A program made the translations under genes and the position numbers. Shown here piece after piece: positions 21,409 through 31,291 of a stretch of 64,000 nt of DNA. The notes under the pieces are model-generated. The model was given only the letters and a program-made list of their open reading frames with translations, was not told the origin of the DNA and ran no database searches. The number at the start of each line of letters is the position of its first letter. Positions within the stretch are counted from its first letter, which is position 1. Source of the stretch: Panicum virgatum (Eukaryota; Streptophyta; Magnoliopsida; Poales; Poaceae); NCBI RefSeq assembly GCF_016808335.1, contig NC_053150.1, forward strand, positions 47,705,607 through 47,769,606, given 5' to 3'.

Positions 21409-22998
21409 ATGGCCGCCGTCACCAGCAGCACCGCTTCCCTCTGCCCGGCCGCCGGCCTCCCTTCCTCCTCGTCGTCGTTCAGGCGCAAGTCCAGCAGCAA
21501 CCACGGGAGGAGGCCCCAGGCGGCAACAGCATGCCACTGCCGCCCTGCTCGGTACACAACTCTGCTGGAAGGAGGGGTGGCCCGGAGGGAGGCCCTGTTC
21601 GGCATCCTCCTCTCCGCCTTGGCGGCGCCGGCGCTCGCTCCTGCGGGTGCTCCGGCGGCGGCCGCCGAGGGCACCGGTACGGCACGGCAGGCTCTATGCT
21701 CTTGCGGTCTTGCCCCCCGCCTGCGGTCTGCAAATGCGTTCTTGTTCATTCAGTGCATTCCGGCGAAACGATGCTTGTTTCTTCAGTCTTGTCCTCCGCT
21801 GATCAGAGTTGCAGGAGGGCTTCACCACGTACGAGGATGAGGCCAACAAGTTCAGCATTGCGGTTCCACAAGGTGATTCTTCTTCTTCTTCTTCTTCTTC
21901 TTCAGATTTTGTACAAGGAACGGACATGCATGCTAAAAATCAGGCGGTCCCTGAAGAACAAGAAAAAAAAAAGCAGCGCCAGCAGGCAGAATCAGGTGGC
22001 AAAACAGTTGGATTGATCCTGCGATTGTCGTCGTCGTGCAGGATGGCTGATTGGCGCGGGCGAGTCCAGCGGCATCAAGTCCGTCACGGCGTTCTACCCC
22101 GAGCAGGCCGCCGACTCCAACGGTACGCCTCCTCCTTCTCCCACCTTGTGCCGCGGCCGGGTAGCCAAGGTGCCGCTGTGAGTGAGCTCACGAGCTCCTG
22201 CTCTGCCGTGCCACTCTCCCAGTCAGCGTCGCCATCACCGGGATCGGGCCGGACTTCACCAGCCTCAAGTCCTTCGGCGACGTCGACGCCTTCGCCGAGG
22301 GCCTGGTACGTACGCGCTCGGCGGCCGAGCCTGCTCAAGCCTGAAGCCCTGAACACAGCTGGATGCTTTCGCTACCGAGTCGTGCTCTGAATCCTGATGG
22401 GCGTCCGCGTGCGTTGGTGAGCAGGTGAACGGCCTGGACAGGAGCTGGCAGAGGCCGCCGGGGCTCGCCGCGAAGCTCATCGATTCCAGGGCGGCAAACG
22501 GTTAGTAGCTCAGGCAGCCCATCGCCCTCGTCCAGAGTTGAGAGACGCGTGCTCCCCTGAACTTGCCAGCCTGACCGCGCACGGCACGCTGGCTGCAGGC
22601 CTGTACTACGTGGAGTACACGCTGCAGAACCCCGGCGAGCGGCGGCGGCACATCCTCTCGGCCATCGGGATGGCGTCCAACGGATGGTACAACCGCCTCT
22701 ACACGGTGACAGGCCAGGTGAGCAGCGCCCACTGCGGCAACACCTGCTCGGCTCGGCCGAGCGCTCTCGTTCCGTAGCTGAAATCACACGCGAAGCCTGG
22801 TAGTCATCCCGGTGTTTGTGTTCTCGCAGTACATCGACGACGAGGAGTCGGAGAAGTACAGGCCCCAGATAGAGAAGGTGAGCTCCGGCACCACCAATTC
22901 TGCATCTCTGCCCTGTTTCTGCCATTGATGATGCCCTGTTTGTGTTCTGTTTTCTTGGCCCCGTTTCGCAGGCGGTTCGATCGTTCAGGTTGACATGA
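21409..22998 (+). CDS. PsbP-domain protein, thylakoid lumen
   Basis: PsbP-domain (PPD) proteins are lumenal relatives of the oxygen-evolving-complex subunit PsbP and act in assembly or maintenance of photosynthetic complexes. Exons: 21409-21676, 21807-21872, 22042-22122, 22223-22305, 22425-22500, 22599-22717, 22830-22877 and 22972-22998; all GT/AG, 255 aa. The Ser/Arg-rich N-terminus is a plastid transit peptide. GGVARREALFG followed by a hydrophobic stretch and APAAAAEG (about residues 55-88) is a twin-arginine lumen signal. The mature domain carries LQEGFTTYEDEANKFSIAVP, VSVAITGIGPDFTSL, YYVEYTLQNPGE and NGWYNRLYTVTGQ. Intron 2 has a TTC microsatellite (about 21878-21902). The second half of exon 1 is the least certain border. 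The paralogue number is not assigned. Confidence 0.9.
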
Positions 22999-23338
22999 GT
23001 GGTCTTGGCTTCGCTCTGTGTAGTATTCAGAGATGCACGGTATGCAGGGAAGAGATCAAGAGGTGGTGGATGGATTGATGGAAACCCAAGTTCAGGAACG
23101 AAACTCTTACGCTTGTAAATCGACCAACATTCAGCTTTCATGTCTTAGATAAATGCGGCGTTCCTTGGGAGCTTCGAATCATCGAATGCGACACTCATTT
23201 CTCAAAAACGTGTAACAAATGAGTGATCATGTTTTCCCAGAGGTGTAACAAGTCTTTTTTTTCACCCTGAAAAAACTACTTTTTTCATTTTCTCTCTCTC
23301 CCTCCCCCCTCTCTCTCTGGGGTCTCTGTTGTTGTGCT
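22999..23338 (+). other. 3' UTR of the PsbP-domain gene and short spacer
   Basis: The 3' UTR probably ends within the first 200-250 bases. Pyrimidine-rich DNA with CTCTCTCTC runs follows up to the target duplication of the next retroelement at 23327. Confidence 0.4.
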
Positions 23339-24286
23339 TTTTTTTAGAACACCGGGTTTATATTCATAAATATTTTTTGGTGGTTACATCCAGATTCTTA
23401 CAACACCCTCGAAAGAAAATAAAGTTACAACCCAGTCCTTATAAGTTCCTCCCGGTTCCCCTCGCCGCCGACGATCGGAGCATATCGCTTGAAGCCGACC
23501 TCCTCCCCGATGAAGAAGCAAAGAGTTTTGATGCCATCTTGAGTAGCAGATCGAGACCAACCTGCTTTGAACCCGCTGAACAACCCGGCTGAAGAAAAAG
23601 ATGACACAAGGCCATCACCTCGCCGGATTGTGAGGAATCTGACGCCGCATGAAACGCCATACACCCCAACACACCGGATGACGAATCACCCCGGAGGGTA
23701 GCAGAACCACCAAAAAAGGTGGGAAACAGAACCCAACCCGGCATCTCGACTAGTTGGTAGACAAACCTAGTGCCTCCGTCGCCAGCCGAGGCAGTGAATC
23801 CGCCAGGGATAATGAAGAGGCTCGATCTGGGTCCATCCTCTTCACATTGACGACGTCGCCCGCTGGAACCGCTGCACAGGTTGACAAACCTCCGATCTGC
23901 ACCATTATTGAAGCCACCGGAGCTACTACGGGGGAGACTAACCTCCATGAACCGCCGCCGAAGAACACGCCGTCGGTGATGCCAACACAGACGTCAGCAT
24001 CACCTTCGATGCGGACATCGATGCCATCACGGAGGAGCAAAAGAACCGGTGCGCATCTCACCGCCGCCACCGGGAAGACCTAACCTCCTAATAAGCTAAA
24101 CTATATAGAAGAGAACACAGATCCGCCGCCGATTCGCCCCAATCCTCCCTCCTCTGACGCCACCGAGAGCATCAGAGGCGAGGAATGGTCGAATCGGCGG
24201 AGGAGACGAGAAATCGCCTAGTCTCGCCGCTGGAAGCTGCAGGAAGGGGAAAGAAAACTCGCGAAGAGCAGTAGAGCACCCCTCTT
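23339..24286 (-). mobile_element. 948-bp poly(A) retroelement with 12-bp target duplication
   Basis: The element lies on minus: its poly(A) is the T-run at 23339-23346. TGTTGTTGTGCT occurs exactly at 23327-23338 and 24287-24298, a 12-bp target duplication. The body has GC-rich 5' parts and a TGTAACTTTATTTTC...GTAACC-type 3' part, like the other poly(A) blocks in this window. Minus-strand frames of 106-169 codons overlap each other and show no known domain, so it is probably non-autonomous. Confidence 0.75.
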
Positions 24287-24447
24287 TGTTGTTGTGCTGG
24301 GGAGTGGGCCTTTGCACCTTCCCACAGCCCATAGGCTCCACCATCGTTACGAACTTGAGTTGCAGCTTCGCCTGCTCTTCAGTTCGGCCCATAACTCGTG
24401 TGAAAGGAAAACCGGCCCACACCTCCACCGACCCATAATTCGAAATC

Positions 24448-24481
24448 AAGCCGTTGGAGCGCCTCCATCCCCTCAACGGCT
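24448..24481 (+). promoter_or_regulatory. Two MSA-like (MYB3R) elements upstream of CDKB2
   Basis: The G2/M mitosis-specific activator consensus is YCYAACGGYYA. On minus, 24458-24448 reads TCCAACGGCTT (10 of 11 positions). On plus, 24471-24481 reads CCTCAACGGCT, which keeps the AACGG core. They lie about 160-195 bp before the ATG at 24643. Known CDKB promoters use such sites, so mitotic expression is expected. Function is inferred. Confidence 0.55.
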
Positions 24482-24642
24482 CTCTCCTGCCCCCCGCTCC
24501 CACCCGCTGACCCGCATACAAATCCTCCGCCCAATCCCAACCCGTAATCCACGCACTCCCCCACTCCAGATCCGCCCGCCACCGCAATCCACCACGCCCA
24601 GCCCCAAATCCGCCGCAAGAGCGAGAGGACCGGGCCCGCGCG

Positions 24643-26213
24643 ATGGCGACGCTCCAGCACCAGCCGAAGCCGGCGGCGGCGCCGTCGACGACCACGGGCG
24701 GCGGGCTGCGCGCCATGGACCTGTACGAGAAGCTGGAGAAGGTGGGCGAGGGCACGTACGGGAAGGTGTACAAGGCCCGGGAGAAGGCGACGGGCCGGAT
24801 CGTGGCGCTCAAGAAGACGCGGCTCCCCGAGGACGACGAGGGCGTGCCCCCCACCGCGCTGCGGGAGGTATCGCTGCTGCGGATGCTGTCGCGGGACCCG
24901 CACGTGGTGCGCCTGCTCGACCTCAAGCAGGGCGTCAACAAGGAGGGCCAGACCATCCTCTACCTCGTCTTCGAGTACATGGACACCGACCTCAAGAAGT
25001 TCATCCGGGGGCACCGCGCCAACCACGAGAAGATCCCCGCGCTCACCGTCAAGGTAATCGTCATCCTGCCTTCTCGCGTTTTCACCCCACCTCCTCCGAC
25101 CCCCGTCACCCCGTGCGCGCGAGGTGTTTGTGCGAATGCGTTAGCCGTGGCTGATCCCGATGGATGGTGGTGCGCGCGAGGTGTTTGTGCGAATGCGTTA
25201 GCCGTGGCTGATCCCGATGGATGGTGGTGCTGCGTGTTCCCAGATCCTGATGTACCAGCTGTGCAAGGGCGTGGCCTTCGTCCACGGCCGCGGGGTGCTG
25301 CACCGCGACCTCAAGCCGCACAACCTGCTCATGGACCGCAAGACCATGGCGCTCAAGATCGCCGACCTCGGCCTCAGCCGCGCCATCACCGTCCCTCTCA
25401 AGAAGTATACCCATGAGGTATGAATTCTTCTCGTCTCCGTCAGCCGCATGGATGTTTCCGCGTGATCCCTGCTCTTTGGATCCGATTCGCAGCGGTACCT
25501 GAACTTGTTGTTCCTGCAGATCCTGACGCTGTGGTACAGGGCACCCGAGGTTCTGCTTGGCGCCACGCACTACGCCACGCCGGTTGACATGTGGTCCGTG
25601 GGCTGCATATTTGGTACGATTCCGATGAACTCAGAGATGTTTTGTCGATATGAAATGTCTGTTTCAGAATTCACCGCGGCACATACATGTTCTAATCTGG
25701 CGGTAAATTGCAGCTGAGTTGGTCACTAACAACCCACTATTCCCCGGGGACTCAGAGTTGCAGCAGCTCCTGCACATCTTCAAGTAATATACTCATCAAC
25801 CGTTCGTTGTTCGTTTGCTTACATTATTGGTGGGTGCCTGAATACTGACGACGATCCGTCTTGCTTTTCTGGACGCCAGGCTGCTTGGCACTCCGAATGA
25901 GCAGGTGTGGCCAGGCGTCGGCAAGCTGCCTAACTGGCACGAGTACCCGCAGTGGAAGCCAACGAAGCTGTCCACTCTTGTCCCCGGTCTCGACGAAGAC
26001 GGCTACGACCTGCTTGGGGTCAGTACTGATGAACCATGAAATGCTGGGCGGCGTTACGCTGTGGTGATTGCATTCTAACTCTACTTGATTGCTGTGCCAC
26101 TGCAGAAAATGCTCGAGTACGAGCCGGCGAGGCGGATCTCTGCGAAGATGGCCCTGGAGCACCCGTACTTCAACTGTGTGGACAAGGAGAAGTGCCTTCA
26201 TGAGTTGGCATGA
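24643..26213 (+). CDS. CDKB2: B2-type cyclin-dependent kinase
   Basis: Plant-specific mitotic Ser/Thr kinase that pairs with cyclins at G2/M. Exons: 24643-25053, 25244-25417, 25520-25613, 25714-25783, 25880-26018 and 26106-26213; all GT/AG, 331 aa. Visible motifs: glycine loop [12 protein letters not shown], catalytic Lys57 in VALKK, cyclin-binding helix PPTALRE (69-75), HRDLKPHN (Asp159), ADLGLSR, and T-loop [38 protein letters not shown] and [13 protein letters not shown] resemble the B2 rather than the B1 group. A 23-residue Ala/Thr-rich extension precedes the kinase fold, as in cereal B2 kinases. The C-terminus (CLHELA) is unlike the usual ending I recall. Intron 1 contains a 57-bp tandem duplication. 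Fragments of exon 5 occur 2.6-3.6 kb downstream. Confidence 0.95.
25114..25227. repeat. 57-bp tandem duplication in CDKB2 intron 1
   Basis: Two identical 57-bp units start at 25114 and 25171 with TGCGCGCGAGGTGTTTGTGC. The second ends 16 bp before exon 2. Because 57 is divisible by three, the duplication does not break the open frame that reads through the intron. Confidence 0.95.
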
Positions 26214-26430
26214 AGGTGCAGCCGCTTTAATAACCTATTCTTGGCCTGGTTGGTGTGTTCATGAGTTGGCATGCGAAGATTGCCCTGAAGCAGTGCTTTT
26301 GCTTCCAGGATAGTAGTAAGTAGTGATAGTAGAGTATGTCTGTTTTCTAGTACCTGCTTTCCTGTGTGCTGTGGCATTCACTTTGGTTGCGATGGATAAA
26401 CTAGAAAGAGTTTCAGCATAAAGTGAACTG
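26214..26430 (+). other. CDKB2 3' UTR
   Basis: The segment after the stop codon partly repeats its own end (ATGAGTTGGCATG occurs at the stop and again at about 26262-26274) and turns T-rich. It is the probable 3' UTR and polyadenylation region. Confidence 0.4.
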
Positions 26431-26497
26431 GTATTGACGAGTTCTTTTTTTTTTCGAACACTTATTCTGTTAAGAGCAAGCACTTGTGTTGACGAGT
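26431..26497 (-). mobile_element. 43-bp LINE-tail insertion with 12-bp target duplication
   Basis: GTATTGACGAGT (26431-26442) and GTGTTGACGAGT (26486-26497) flank 43 bp that start with a T-run and CGAACAC. This reads as the extreme 3' end and poly(A) of a minus-oriented LINE. Confidence 0.65.
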
Positions 26498-26524
26498 GGT
26501 AAACCTGTAATTTTTCTTCTTGCT

Positions 26525-28455
26525 TTTTTTTCCGAACCGAGGCAATTCCCATTTCCATTACCAGAATGGAAATACAAGGTCTGATACATCAGAAAGGAGT
26601 AAAGAAAGAAGGTGGTCGCCAACTGAAGAGGAAGGATCGATTTTATACCTGACTTTTAGGTAAAAAATAGATCCACGCTCAATGGTGACTACCAACTACC
26701 CAGGGTCTTCAAGCAGAGGAACCAGAACAGATGGAACTAAGTTCTAAAGTTTAAAGGGGGCAGAAGCGCACAAGGCGACACCGACAACGCGAACAACAGG
26801 AAAAGCGGATGCAGAACTCCTAGGTCCTCAGCAAAACAAAAACAAACTCTTTTTCGCGACCGTGCCTGCCTGAGTACGTTTTAGGGAAGCAGTTACAAAC
26901 ATAATCTTGATACAGCCATGCAGAGCTTGACAGCCACAAGAGCACAAAAGACTAAGCAAAGAGAAACACTGAAAAAAATACACACACAAGCGAGAAAACA
27001 CAACGACAACAAGAACAGCAGCAAAGCAACATGGAGATGACAAAGGACACGACCAACACCGCCGCTAGAACCCTACAACTGAACCTGCTAGCAGAGACAC
27101 AACGCCCAGGACACAAAGGTCTACGATCTAGCAAAGGTGGCAAAACATCCACCCTAACAATCAACCACGGCGGCAAAGCATCCGCCCGAAGCAAACTTCA
27201 ACCAACGCGACGACTGCGGCAAAGCATCCGCCACATCGAAACGGCGGCAAAGCATCCGCCCGCGAAGAGGAACCAATGACCAAATGCGACCCGGGCGATG
27301 CAAGAAATGAAGCGAAGGCAGGCGCAGGCGCATGCGCAGGCGCATCCTCCACCAGCAAGACTTCCAAGACAACGCCTTCAGGAAGGAAACGACGCCATAG
27401 GCGCCGTCGTCGTCCGACCAACATGGTCTAGGTTTTCACTCGGAAGACAAACTAGAGAGGGAGGAAAAGGGCGAAAGGATGGCGCCTTCAAAAAAGTAAA
27501 CGGCGCCCGAGAGGCGTCGTTGTCATAGGACCGCAAGCGGATCCATGGCTTTCGCCACCACCCCTTTCCAACCCAGAGCCGACGGCGGACATAGCAAACA
27601 GCGGCGCAACCGTGGACCTGGGCCACACCAAGTGGCCAGCAACAGCAGCCACGACCACCGGCCACCGGTCACTGGCCCCGACAAGGGCAAGCGAACGGAG
27701 GCGCAGCCAACCGAGGTGGCGCACGGCGAGCCCTGGCCGCCCGAGGCGAGGCCCGCTCAGGGCAAGCGGCACCACAGCCAGGCGCAGCGGCGGTGGCGCA
27801 ACTGGGAGCCCCCGGCCACGCAAGGCAGCGGCGACATGGCCGGGCGCCCCCGGCTCCCCGAAACGACGGTGGCGACGCGGCCAGGGCCACCGGCGGCGGC
27901 CATGGCCACCCGAGGACGCGGCGCCCGGCAGGGGCACAAGGGCTGCGGCGGCGGCACCCGAACCGCGCCCTCCACGCGAACCGGCGGTGACGGCACATCA
28001 CACCCGAGCCGGCGGCAATGGAGCACCCGCACCCGATGGCAGATCCGGCCATGGGGGACCCGGATCCGGCGAGGAGGAGGCCGGATCCGGCCCCAGCCGG
28101 CGGCGGCGTCGAGGAGCGGCGAGGTCGTGGGGCGAGAGGAGGAACGGGGCGGAAGAAGAAAGGAGAAGTTGACGGCGTGGGCGGTGCCAACTTCGGCTCG
28201 GCCACGGGCTGCCGCCGCTGCCCGGAATGTTGCCGGCGGCGGCGCGATGCGCCCCCCCTGTCGCTCTCGGCGACACGGGTCGCTCTCGGCGACACGGGGA
28301 GGGGGGTACTGTCTCTTCTCTGCCAAAACAAAACAAACTCGGCCTTCAAGACTATTGTAATCCTCCTCCATCGACATCTTCATCTTGATCATCTTCGGGA
28401 GGCGCTAGTGGCAAGAGAGGTTGTAGATGAGGGAGTTGAGCCAGCACCCTACAGC
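26525..28455 (-). mobile_element. Probable 1.9-kb poly(A) retroelement, minus strand
   Basis: It starts with a T-run at about 26524-26531 (the poly(A) of a minus-strand element). TCTTCTTGCT occurs at 26515-26524 and 28456-28465, a possible 10-bp target duplication. The body is AT-balanced at first and very GC-rich from 27540 to 28300. It contains four diverged GGCAAAGCATCCGCC words between 27139 and 27262. Overlapping frames of up to 271 codons have Arg/Pro/Gly-rich translations and no domain. The duplication is doubtful because sequence around its right copy recurs at 29527. Confidence 0.4.
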
Positions 28456-28526
28456 TCTTCTTGCTAGTTTTGTCGTCGTGGCTTGATCGTTTCCATGAGG
28501 TAGTGCCTTTTCAGGACGCTAGGCTG
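28433..28526 (+). pseudogene. CDKB2 exon-5 fragment, left part (split by hAT-like element)
   Basis: After a shared block GAGTTGAGCCAGCACCCTAC, the sequence TGCCTTTTCAGGACGCTAGG-CTG (28504-28526) matches the end of CDKB2 intron 4 and the first bases of exon 5 (25865-25886). It then stops at the hAT-like element. The continuation of the same exon copy is on the far side at 29336. Confidence 0.7.
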
Positions 28527-29335
28527 CTGGGCCGGCTCTATAATTTTAAGGGCCCCTCGGCGAGAAACAAGAGAAGGGCCCGATGAACTAATTTTTGGTG
28601 TCAAAATCACTTGTATGAATAATAAAATTACTTTGCAATACATGTATAGCTCAATTGAAATATAACAATAGTGTAATAAAAAAACTAACAATAACTTTTA
28701 TGATTACCTAAAATAAAAATATAATGCTTCAGTTCTTTGTAAAAACCCGTCTTCGGGCATTTCTTGATGCAAAATCTTCAAGAACTGTATCAAAATTAAT
28801 GTTGCTGACTGTTGACTGTTGAGAAAATAAGAAAAACAATGGAAAAGTACTACTCGATCATGGGTGCTGATGTTGCTTACTTGCCGCTCGCCGTGTCCGA
28901 TCGTCTCCTCTAATCCTCTACTCCTCTCCGGCCTCCACTCCCCAGCAGATGCAGATCATCACGCCGTGTCCGATCATCGCTTGCAGTCATCACAGGAATA
29001 CAGAATTACAGATAGGGATGCACACGCAGCCACGTAGGGAATAGGGCCGGGGCGCAGGGCGACAGTAGCAATACACGATCGGAGTTGTGGCCAGGGCAGC
29101 CGGCGGCGGCAGAAAACGAGAAAGCGAAGCGTCGATACAGGGCAGCAAGCATCGGATCGGAGCAGCCTCACGTATTGGCCTCATAGTCATTTGGCTTAAT
29201 GGGCTATTGGGCTTTCAATTAAAGGATTAATATGTCTACTAATATTGCTTATTATATATATGATTTTGGGGCCCCTAACCCCGTGGGCCCCCGGCGGTTG
29301 CACCCCCCCCCCCCCCCTCCCCCGAGCCGGCCCTG
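28527..29335. mobile_element. 809-bp hAT-like non-autonomous element
   Basis: The ends are inverted: CTGGGCCGGCTC on the left and, from the other strand, CAGGGCCGGCTC on the right. CAGGG-type termini and the 8-bp flanks CTAGGCTG (28519-28526) and CCAGGCTG (29336-29343), one mismatch, fit hAT elements. The interior is AT-rich in its first half and includes a C-run of about 15 near 29303. No transposase frame is present. It interrupts a CDKB2 exon-5 copy. Confidence 0.75.
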
Positions 29336-29600
29336 CCAGGCTGCCTTGGCACCCCGAATGAGGGAGTTGTAGATGGAGTTGAGCCAGCACCCTACAGCTC
29401 TAGTGCCTTTTCTGGACGCCAGGCTGCTTGGTACCCCGAATGACAGGTGTGCCCAGGCGTCGGCAAGCTGCCCAAGCCCAACTGGCACGAGTACCCGCAG
29501 TGGAAGCCCACGAAGCTGTCCACTCTAGTTGAGCCAGCACCCTACAGCTCTTCTTGCTGGTTTTGCAAAACTTTTTCGTCGTGGCTTGATCGTTTTGCTC
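29336..29600 (+). pseudogene. CDKB2 exon-5 fragments, rearranged copies
   Basis: At 29336-29361, CCAGGCTGCCTTGGCACC and CCGAATGAG continue the exon copy cut by the hAT-like element. A second, longer copy at 29402-29527 starts in the end of intron 4 (GTGCCTTTTCTGGACGCCAG) and covers most of exon 5 (CCAGGCGTCGGCAAGCTG, CTGGCACGAGTACCCGCAGT, ACGAAGCTGTCCACTCT). It contains a CCCAAG duplication and a lost CA that destroy the frame. Blocks beginning GTTGAGCCAGCACCCTAC surround both copies. No transcript structure is preserved. Confidence 0.85.
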
Positions 29601-29616
29601 GAGCTGTCTGGACATT

Positions 29617-29837
29617 GGCGCCATTCAGTTCGCGAAAAGTTACTGTAGCACGTTTCGTTGTTACTTAACAAATAATGTTTAATTATGGACTAATTAGGTT
29701 TAAAAAATTCATCTCGTGCTAATCAGTTAGACTGTGTAATTAATAATTTTTTCAATTTTATTTAATACTTCATACATGTGTCTAAAAATTCGCTGTGACG
29801 GAAACTGTTTGAAAAATTTTGTGAAATGAACGGGGCT
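29617..29837. mobile_element. Tourist-like MITE, truncated
   Basis: It shares TTACTGTAGCAC, ATTATGGACTAATTAGG and TTCATCTCG with the MITEs at 18693 and 34462, and ends GAAATGAACGGGGC. About one third of the usual length is missing. Borders are approximate. Confidence 0.6.
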
Positions 29838-29922
29838 TGTGCAGCTGCTCGTTGTCCACGTACCACAGCTCTTGATCGCTGCGGCTCGTTGTCCTTGGGC
29901 GAGGAAGGCTGTCCCCGTACAC

Positions 29923-30205
29923 GGCCGTGTTTGGTTTGGGGCTGTAAAAAATTTCGCGAAAACTTTTTATACATTTGACTATTAATTTAGAGTATTAAAT
30001 AAAATCTAATTATAAAACCACCTACAGAACCTGTGGTAAATTCGCGAGACCAATCTAATGAGATCCTTGACCACACGATTAGAGGATGGATACTGCAGCA
30101 TCACCGTAGCAAATCATGAATTACTTACCGTTATTAAATTTGTCTCGAAAAATTACACTCATCCGTGAAAATATTTCGCAAATAAACTCTGTTTAGTACT
30201 CCATG
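29923..30205. mobile_element. Tourist-like MITE, right end lost
   Basis: It starts GGCCGTGTTTGGTTTGGGG and continues with the family words ATTAAATAAAATCTAATTAT, CTAATGAGATCCTTGACC and AGCATCACCGTAGCAAATCAT. The copy at 51188-51512 is its closest relative in the window. The right terminal repeat was not found. Confidence 0.65.
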
Positions 30206-31145
30206 CATCCATTCGTTTTTTTTTTGAAAAATTTTCGTGATGTATATCCATGGCGTGAAAAGGAGGCAAAAAAGACCAAGAAAAATGATTGAGAATGAGA
30301 CAAGGGCGCCAGCCCCACGGGGGCGCATCAACTCATGTACGTACTCGTGTAGAGAGAGGCGACAGTGCACCGACGTAGAGAGAGGCCTCCCGGTCCCCGG
30401 TGGCCTCTTCACGAAAGAGGCAAAGAGCGAGCCATGGTCGTGGAGCAGGCACGTCACTGCGAGTCTGCAGGGCCGCCATTGAATCATCGAGCTGATCGAA
30501 CCCAATGGCGTTCAAGGGACGGTCAGGATGGCCGTGCGGCGCTGGATCTGTGTCTGTGGGCACGCGCGCGTCGTTACGTGCGAGCGAGACTGGCGGCCAA
30601 CCACCACCCCACCCTACCAAATGCCACATCAAACCAATGGTATCAGACCATCCACAGTGAAAAGGAGCAAATGAAAGAGCAAATGTACTGTTTGACATTG
30701 TAGATGTACTATTTGGCACTGTAGACAGAGAGGGCGTGAGAAACGAGGGGGAGCAAACTTGCTCTTGTTCCCTCCGCTGTGGTCAGGCTGATGCTGCGCG
30801 AGGCCACCAGTAGTTCAGTACCTGGTCCAAGTGCAAGGCGTCGCATTTGTGGGTCGATCATAATAATTAGCCACGCGATCCACGAGATGCCAACATCGCC
30901 CCCAGCTGGATCTGGATGCACCATATTCGACGGTGGAATCTGCACACCTAGATTCAAATTCTCTACTTGCACAATAGTTTGCTTTTTTTAGTTTTTTTTC
31001 CCCTAAAATTTAACCAGCCGTATTTTTTTAATGGTAGTCGTCGTGCCTCTAGATAAGGATTTAATAGCTCAATCTCTTGAATATGTTCATAGGAATAGGA
31101 TTGCATGCGTGTACTTGTAGCGATAAATATACACTTGTATATATA
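30206..31145. other. Intergenic region, no gene recognised
   Basis: This is moderately GC-rich DNA. A short direct pair (AGCAAATGAAAGAGCAAATG) and the related words TACTGTTTGACATTGTAGA and TACTATTTGGCACTGTAGA lie near 30660-30725. The frames of 112-128 codons overlap on both strands without a domain. Confidence 0.4.
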
Positions 31146-31291
31146 CGCTGTGTTTGTTTGGCTGTGGCTGATAGTTGGTGCTAATTTGTTGTGACATAAT
31201 AGTACTGCTGACTGGCTGGTGGCTGGTACTGATTTAGTATGAGAAAACAGTACTGCTGGCTGGTTGGCTGACAAGCCAAGCGAACACAGCG
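31146..31291. mobile_element. 146-bp MITE with CGCTGTGTT terminal repeats
   Basis: The left end CGCTGTGTTTGTTTGGCTGT and the reverse complement of the right end, CGCTGTGTTCGCTTGGCTTG, form inverted repeats of about 20 bp with few mismatches. Internal words AGTACTGCTG occur on both sides of the centre. A target duplication is not clear, so the superfamily is not assigned. A diverged inverted relative is at 17416-17531. Confidence 0.75.

Noticed and set aside
25054..25243. Intron 1 of CDKB2 as coding sequence (the frame is open through it)
   Set aside because: Kinase homology stops at the GTAATC donor and resumes exactly at the acceptor at 25244; the intervening translation is a 19-residue duplicate with no place in the kinase fold.
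27545..28360. 271-codon plus frame and overlapping 226-codon minus frame
   Set aside because: Same GC-rich, low-complexity pattern on both strands inside a retroelement-like block; no domain.
26525..28455. TCTTCTTGCT as a firm target duplication for the 1.9-kb block
   Set aside because: Sequence around the right copy, including bases that should belong to the element, recurs at 29527, so the duplication may be coincidental. The element is reported with low confidence only.
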